Shown here: positions 60,876-64,000 of the stretch, one piece after another
Numbering within the stretch: position 1 is the first letter of the stretch
Layout of the letters: every line of letters starts with the position of its first letter
Origin: Roseivirga sp. 4D4
Lineage (GTDB): Bacteria > Bacteroidota > Bacteroidia > Cytophagales > Cyclobacteriaceae
Reading direction: 5' to 3'
Length of the DNA stretch: 64,000 nt
Assembly: GCF_001747095.1 (NCBI RefSeq)
Contig: NZ_MDGP01000001.1
Location: forward strand, 3,331,001-3,395,000
Made by a program: the position numbers and the translations under genes
The notes under the pieces: generated by a model
The model's input: the letters and a program-made list of their open reading frames with translations, nothing else
Told to the model about the DNA's origin: nothing
Database searches by the model: none

Positions 60876-61564
60876 TGAATTTTGAGATTTTCAGCTATAG
60901 GTTTGCTAGAGAAATAATTGAACATCCTACCTACGCTGCAGCCATTCATGAGATTTCAGCAGTCATAAGAGAATGTCCTTTATTTGTTTGGCCAGGAAAG
61001 TCGCGTAAGAATGCTGGCTTAGAGGTAGTTCAGCAGCTATTGAATGCATATTTTGATGTAGGTTTTTCATCAACTCACGGGTGGCAGTTTCACCCTGATG
61101 CTACAGGAATAAAGGGCTCCAATTTAAAGGCTGACTTCAAAAAGGATTTTAATGGCCTTACTATACAATCTGAAGTACAATTTGGAAATATGTCTAGATG
61201 GTACTCAGATATATTTAAATTTCAAACTGCGTATTCAAAGAATTTGATAAACATGGGGTTGTGCATCGTACCGATGAATAGTCTTGCAAGACGGATTGAT
61301 TCTAACATTACCAATTTTGAGAGATGCATAAGGGAGCTACCCTCTGCGGATTTGTCGATTACCCTCCCTATTCTCATGGTTGGAATTTATTCCGACAATG
61401 AAACGCCCATAATCGATGTTTCTCAATCTCAATTCGATGGAATAAAGGATATAACTAGAAAAGGAAGGTCAGCTAATTTGTACAGAATAATAAATGCATA
61501 TCTAAATGATCAACCAGTTGAAGGTGTTTCTAGTTTATCGGAAATAGGACCAAGGCCTGCTTAG
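60875..61564 (+). CDS. Type II restriction endonuclease-like protein, nuclease 2
   Basis: The start is ATG 60875, sharing one base with the previous stop. The 229-residue protein begins MNFEIFSYRFAREIIEHP, like the FGYEVYFTRFADSIIKD start of nuclease 1. Its core is ADFKKDFNGLTIQSEVQFGN: Asp91, Glu100 and Gln102 form D-x8-E-x-Q, the same spacing as the published BglII residues Asp84, Glu93 and Gln95 as I recall them. It is therefore likely a second PD-(D/E)XK nuclease subunit rather than a methylase or specificity protein. Whether both act as a heterodimer or as separate enzymes is unknown. Confidence 0.72.
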   Translation: MNFEIFSYRFAREIIEHPTYAAAIHEISAVIRECPLFVWPGKSRKNAGLEVVQQLLNAYFDVGFSSTHGWQFHPDATGIKGSNLKADFKKDFNGLTIQSEVQFGNMSRWYSDIFKFQTAYSKNLINMGLCIVPMNSLARRIDSNITNFERCIRELPSADLSITLPILMVGIYSDNETPIIDVSQSQFDGIKDITRKGRSANLYRIINAYLNDQPVEGVSSLSEIGPRPA

Positions 61565-61596
61565 AACTTTGAAGCTGAGCCTCATATTTCGTGATG

Positions 61597-61647
61597 TATT
61601 GATAAATTTTGTATTGATAAATTTTGTCAAGATAAAATTTATCAATA
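61597..61647. promoter_or_regulatory. Operator of direct and inverted repeats for the controller protein
   Basis: TATTGATAAATTTTG occurs twice in tandem (61597-61611 and 61612-61626). Its reverse complement, AAAATTTATCAATA, follows at 61634-61647, ten bases before the ATG at 61658. Repeated plus mirrored half-sites directly before a controller-type Xre gene are the usual layout for C-protein autoregulation in restriction-modification systems. Confidence 0.7.
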
Positions 61648-61657
61648 AAATTATGCC

Positions 61658-62005
61658 ATGAAATCCTTTGGCCAACAGATAAAGGAACTGAGAGAAAAAG
61701 AGCAATGGACACAAAGACGGCTTGCGAATGCACTTGATGTTGACGTAGCAGTTCTTAGTAGAATTGAGAATGAAAATAGGTTTCCAAAGAAGAGAGTTGG
61801 AGATATTATAAGGGTTGTATCCAACTTGTTTGATACGCCTGAGTCGTACCTCAAGTTAACATACTTAAGTGATGAGATAGCCTCAATTTTGGAAACAGAA
61901 GAAGATTACCAAGAAATCTTGAAAGTAACAGAAGCTAAGGTTCACTACGGGCGTGAAAAGAAATCTGTTCAGTCTAAACTAAATTTTGAAAATGAAAGCG
62001 ATTGA
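61658..62005 (+). CDS. Xre-family controller-like protein of the R-M system
   Basis: A 115-residue protein with an N-terminal helix-turn-helix (WTQRRLANALDVDVAVLSRIENENRFPKK, ~17-45) and a helical C-terminal part of ~60 residues. It precedes the m5C methyltransferase, overlapping it by 14 bases, and follows a repeated operator. It most likely times expression of methylase and nucleases. It is longer than classic C proteins (~80 residues). Confidence 0.85.
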   Translation: MKSFGQQIKELREKEQWTQRRLANALDVDVAVLSRIENENRFPKKRVGDIIRVVSNLFDTPESYLKLTYLSDEIASILETEEDYQEILKVTEAKVHYGREKKSVQSKLNFENESD

Positions 62006-63626
62006 TTTATACAGTGGGATAGGCGGCTGGACCCTTGGCTTTAAGATGGCTGGAATAGAAGTGGTTTCCTCTTTTGAATGGTGGAAGGATGCCAATGAGA
62101 CCCACAACGCTAATTTTGGAACTAAGCACAAGGAAAAAAACATTAGAGAATTAGATGTCTATAGTGATTTGCCTCCAAAAGATGAAATCGATTTTGTGGT
62201 TGGAAGCCCGCCTTGTACGCAATTTTCATTTGCCAATAGAGGTGGAAATGGTGATTTGGTAGATGGGTTAGTTGATGTAGCAAAATTTCTTGAAGTAGTG
62301 GATTACATAAAGCCGAAATACTGGGCGATGGAGAATGTTCCTAGAGTGGCTGGCATAATAGAGAAAAGTATTGAAAAGGGTGGGCCCCTGGAACGATACT
62401 CACACCTTTTTGACGATCAGTTCAGAGTCATTAAAGTCTACAACTCCGCGGACTACGGAGTTCCTCAAAACCGGAAAAGAATGATTGCTGGAAGATTTCC
62501 TTTTGGGCTTTTCGAATCATATCAGGAAGTCACTCCAAGAAGAACCCTTGGAGAAGTAGTCATGGGCCTAAAGCGAGAAAACCTCTTGGACCCGATTTAT
62601 GGCCACTCACTAAAGACACTAACAGATAATATTCATGAGGCGCCATTAACGGACGAGGAAAAACGTATCAACTCTGATTCAAAAACCCATCACCCTGTTT
62701 ACAATAAAATGTCCTTCCCGGATATTCTCGATAGACCTTCGAGAACTATAACCGCCCTCTGTACAAGGGTATCACGCGAGAGCATAATAATTGAAGATGA
62801 CCCTGAGAAGTACAGAAGGTTGACCGTTCGAGAGCGAGGGTGTGTTCAAACCTTTCCTGCTGATTATCAGTTCCATAGCAACTCCTATGGTGGCAAACTG
62901 AAAATGATAGGCAACGCGGTTCCGCCATTGTTGACTTATTATATTGCTCAAAGTATGCTCGAAACGAGCCTAGACGAAGTAGCTGTACCAGTTAGTGAGG
63001 GAAGGATAAATTTGTCCACGGAAAACGTACCTAAGTTTTTTAGTCCTGAAAGCAAGGGGAGTAAATTCTCTTGGAAAAGGTCTTTTTGGCTCGCAGTACC
63101 AGGCTTAAGGCTTGGTAGCGGAGTCAGGTTTGAGCTGAGAAATGTAAGTAATAAGGAAATTGAGAAGACATTTTGGTGGGTCAATTTTTGCTACGGAAAT
63201 TCCAAGAACTTAATGCAATTTCCCTTGGATAAAAGAAGCTTTGAGACAGTCTGGGAGTCCTTACAAATTATGGCTTTAGATTGCGAAATTGGTGATATCT
63301 TAATGAACTTTCAGGATTTCGTAGCTTCTGTTGATGCTCCAGGGCTGCAAGAAAACTGGACAAATAAAGACCGCTCTAAAAACAACCCGATTGAGTTGAT
63401 TGATGATATCGGTAGATTCGCTTCGGAGTTAGTAGAGAGGTTAAACAGGTCAGACGCTATGACACTTGACAAGTTAAGAGAGCTTGTAGGATTCATAGGC
63501 TTGGGAGAACAAAGAAAACTAATGGAGAATGCCAATATCATAGTATCCGGAATCCTTTTAGGGTCGATTTTCAATACCGTGATTACTGGCGATAGGTTCG
63601 TTTTGGATTTGGAACTTCAAGACTAA
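61992..63626 (+). CDS. DNA (cytosine-5-)methyltransferase with long C-terminal extension
   Basis: The ATG at 61992 (MKAIDLYSG) is preferred over TTG 61986. The 544-residue protein has the m5C motifs: I (DLYSGIGGW, 5-13), IV with catalytic Cys75 (GSPPCTQFS), VI (ENV, 114-116), VIII (QNRKRMI, 159-165), IX (RRLTVRERGCVQTFP, 275-289) and X (GNAVPP, 307-312). Residues ~326-544 are an extra domain without known motifs, about 219 residues. It protects host DNA by C5 methylation. Known BglII and BamHI methylases are m4C, so this pairing is unusual. Confidence 0.93.
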   Translation: MKAIDLYSGIGGWTLGFKMAGIEVVSSFEWWKDANETHNANFGTKHKEKNIRELDVYSDLPPKDEIDFVVGSPPCTQFSFANRGGNGDLVDGLVDVAKFLEVVDYIKPKYWAMENVPRVAGIIEKSIEKGGPLERYSHLFDDQFRVIKVYNSADYGVPQNRKRMIAGRFPFGLFESYQEVTPRRTLGEVVMGLKRENLLDPIYGHSLKTLTDNIHEAPLTDEEKRINSDSKTHHPVYNKMSFPDILDRPSRTITALCTRVSRESIIIEDDPEKYRRLTVRERGCVQTFPADYQFHSNSYGGKLKMIGNAVPPLLTYYIAQSMLETSLDEVAVPVSEGRINLSTENVPKFFSPESKGSKFSWKRSFWLAVPGLRLGSGVRFELRNVSNKEIEKTFWWVNFCYGNSKNLMQFPLDKRSFETVWESLQIMALDCEIGDILMNFQDFVASVDAPGLQENWTNKDRSKNNPIELIDDIGRFASELVERLNRSDAMTLDKLRELVGFIGLGEQRKLMENANIIVSGILLGSIFNTVITGDRFVLDLELQD

Positions 63627-63635
63627 CTTACTTAC

Positions 63636-64000
63636 TCATATCCCCCTCCCAAAAGGAGCGAAAGCCAGGCCTGCCAGTTTAAAGTGCTGGGCGCCAAAAG
63701 GAATACCGATAATAGTAATGGTAAAGATTAGGCCCCAGATCAGGTGGGTGAGAAATACCCAGAATCCACCAAAGACCAACCAGATAATATTGAGTGGTAA
63801 GGACAGACAACCGCTTAAGGTTCTACCGGGTTCTATCTGCTGCCCAAAAGGTGCAAAACCCAGTATGGCCAGTTTAAAGCACTGAATGCCAAACGGAATT
63901 CCCACAATGGTCAGGCATAGGGCAATGCCTCCAATAATGTATTCGAGTGCGATCATCCAACCTCCGAATACAATCCAAATGATATTACCAACCAAGTTCA
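63636..64000 (-). CDS. YccF-family (DUF307) inner-membrane protein, 5' end at window edge
   Basis: Two copies of the YccF domain are visible, each NIIWIVFGGWMIALEYIIGG or NIIWLVFGGFWVFLTHLIWG followed by TIVGIPFG or TIIGIPFG and KLAxLxFAPFG. The frame remains open to the window end; the codon spanning 63999-64001 reads xTG, so an ATG just beyond the window is likely, giving MNLVGNIIW. It is convergent with the methyltransferase gene, ten bases apart. Function unknown. Confidence 0.88.
   Translation of the reverse strand, partial: NLVGNIIWIVFGGWMIALEYIIGGIALCLTIVGIPFGIQCFKLAILGFAPFGQQIEPGRTLSGCLSLPLNIIWLVFGGFWVFLTHLIWGLIFTITIIGIPFGAQHFKLAGLAFAPFGRGI

Overview
The window looks like a chromosomal segment of a marine-type Bacteroidota bacterium, probably order Cytophagales (Roseivirga/Fulvivirga-like). 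The evidence is a GldJ-type gliding/type IX secretion lipoprotein, LytS/LytTR regulatory pairs, a DUF4175 protein, many SPI/SPII-exported proteins, weak or absent Shine-Dalgarno sites, and several TAnnTTTG promoter boxes typical of the phylum. The genus is an inference. About 58 protein genes are supported, many overlapping by 4 bases. I saw no rRNA, tRNA or CRISPR array.

Layout. 1-7.2 kb: TPR protein (cut by the window edge), YjjX, two exported M28 peptidases, and an ABC exporter pair. 7.2-13.9 kb: a TPR-PRMT fusion resembling eukaryotic PRMT7/PRMT9, a DJ-1-like lipoprotein, an amidohydrolase, a VOC protein, an aromatic amino acid decarboxylase-like enzyme, and a small membrane protein opposite an Xre regulator. 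14-21.9 kb: patatin, YjbQ, prfA, tag, a three-gene unit of exported protein + OmpR regulator + kinase, and an SDR. 21.9-27.6 kb: an exported amidohydrolase, then a LytS/LytTR pair enclosed by two paralogous exported proteins built from internal repeats. 27.6-38.4 kb: lone COX3-like protein, mfd, a second LytS/LytTR pair, gldJ, comF, an AhpD-like protein and xth.

38.4-47.1 kb is a tight co-directional block: DUF4175 protein, RsbW-like ATPase, ybeY, mnmG, a methyltransferase and an Ig-like lipoprotein. Two ParB-type parS sites lie just before mnmG. The 368-base gap at 47119-47486 carries a cluster of DnaA-box-like sequences, AT-rich tracts and an apparent GC-skew switch, so it is my candidate for the chromosome origin. 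47.5-52.4 kb holds a TPR protein, a small ORF and a large SLBB export protein.

52.4-59.1 kb is a fatty-acid beta-oxidation operon (MarR regulator, FadN-like fusion, thiolase, acyl-CoA dehydrogenase). Two four-helix-bundle (S23/IVP) genes interrupt it, each bounded by its own inverted repeat. 59.1-59.8 kb is a repeat-rich intergenic region. 59.8-63.6 kb is a type II restriction-modification island: Xre protein, two adjacent BglII/BamHI-like nuclease genes, a controller-type Xre protein with a repeated operator, and an m5C methyltransferase with a long C-terminal extension. A YccF protein cut by the window end closes the segment.

The best candidates for something undescribed are the two-nuclease restriction system, the repeat-protein/LytTR module, the TPR-PRMT protein and the inverted-repeat four-helix cassettes.
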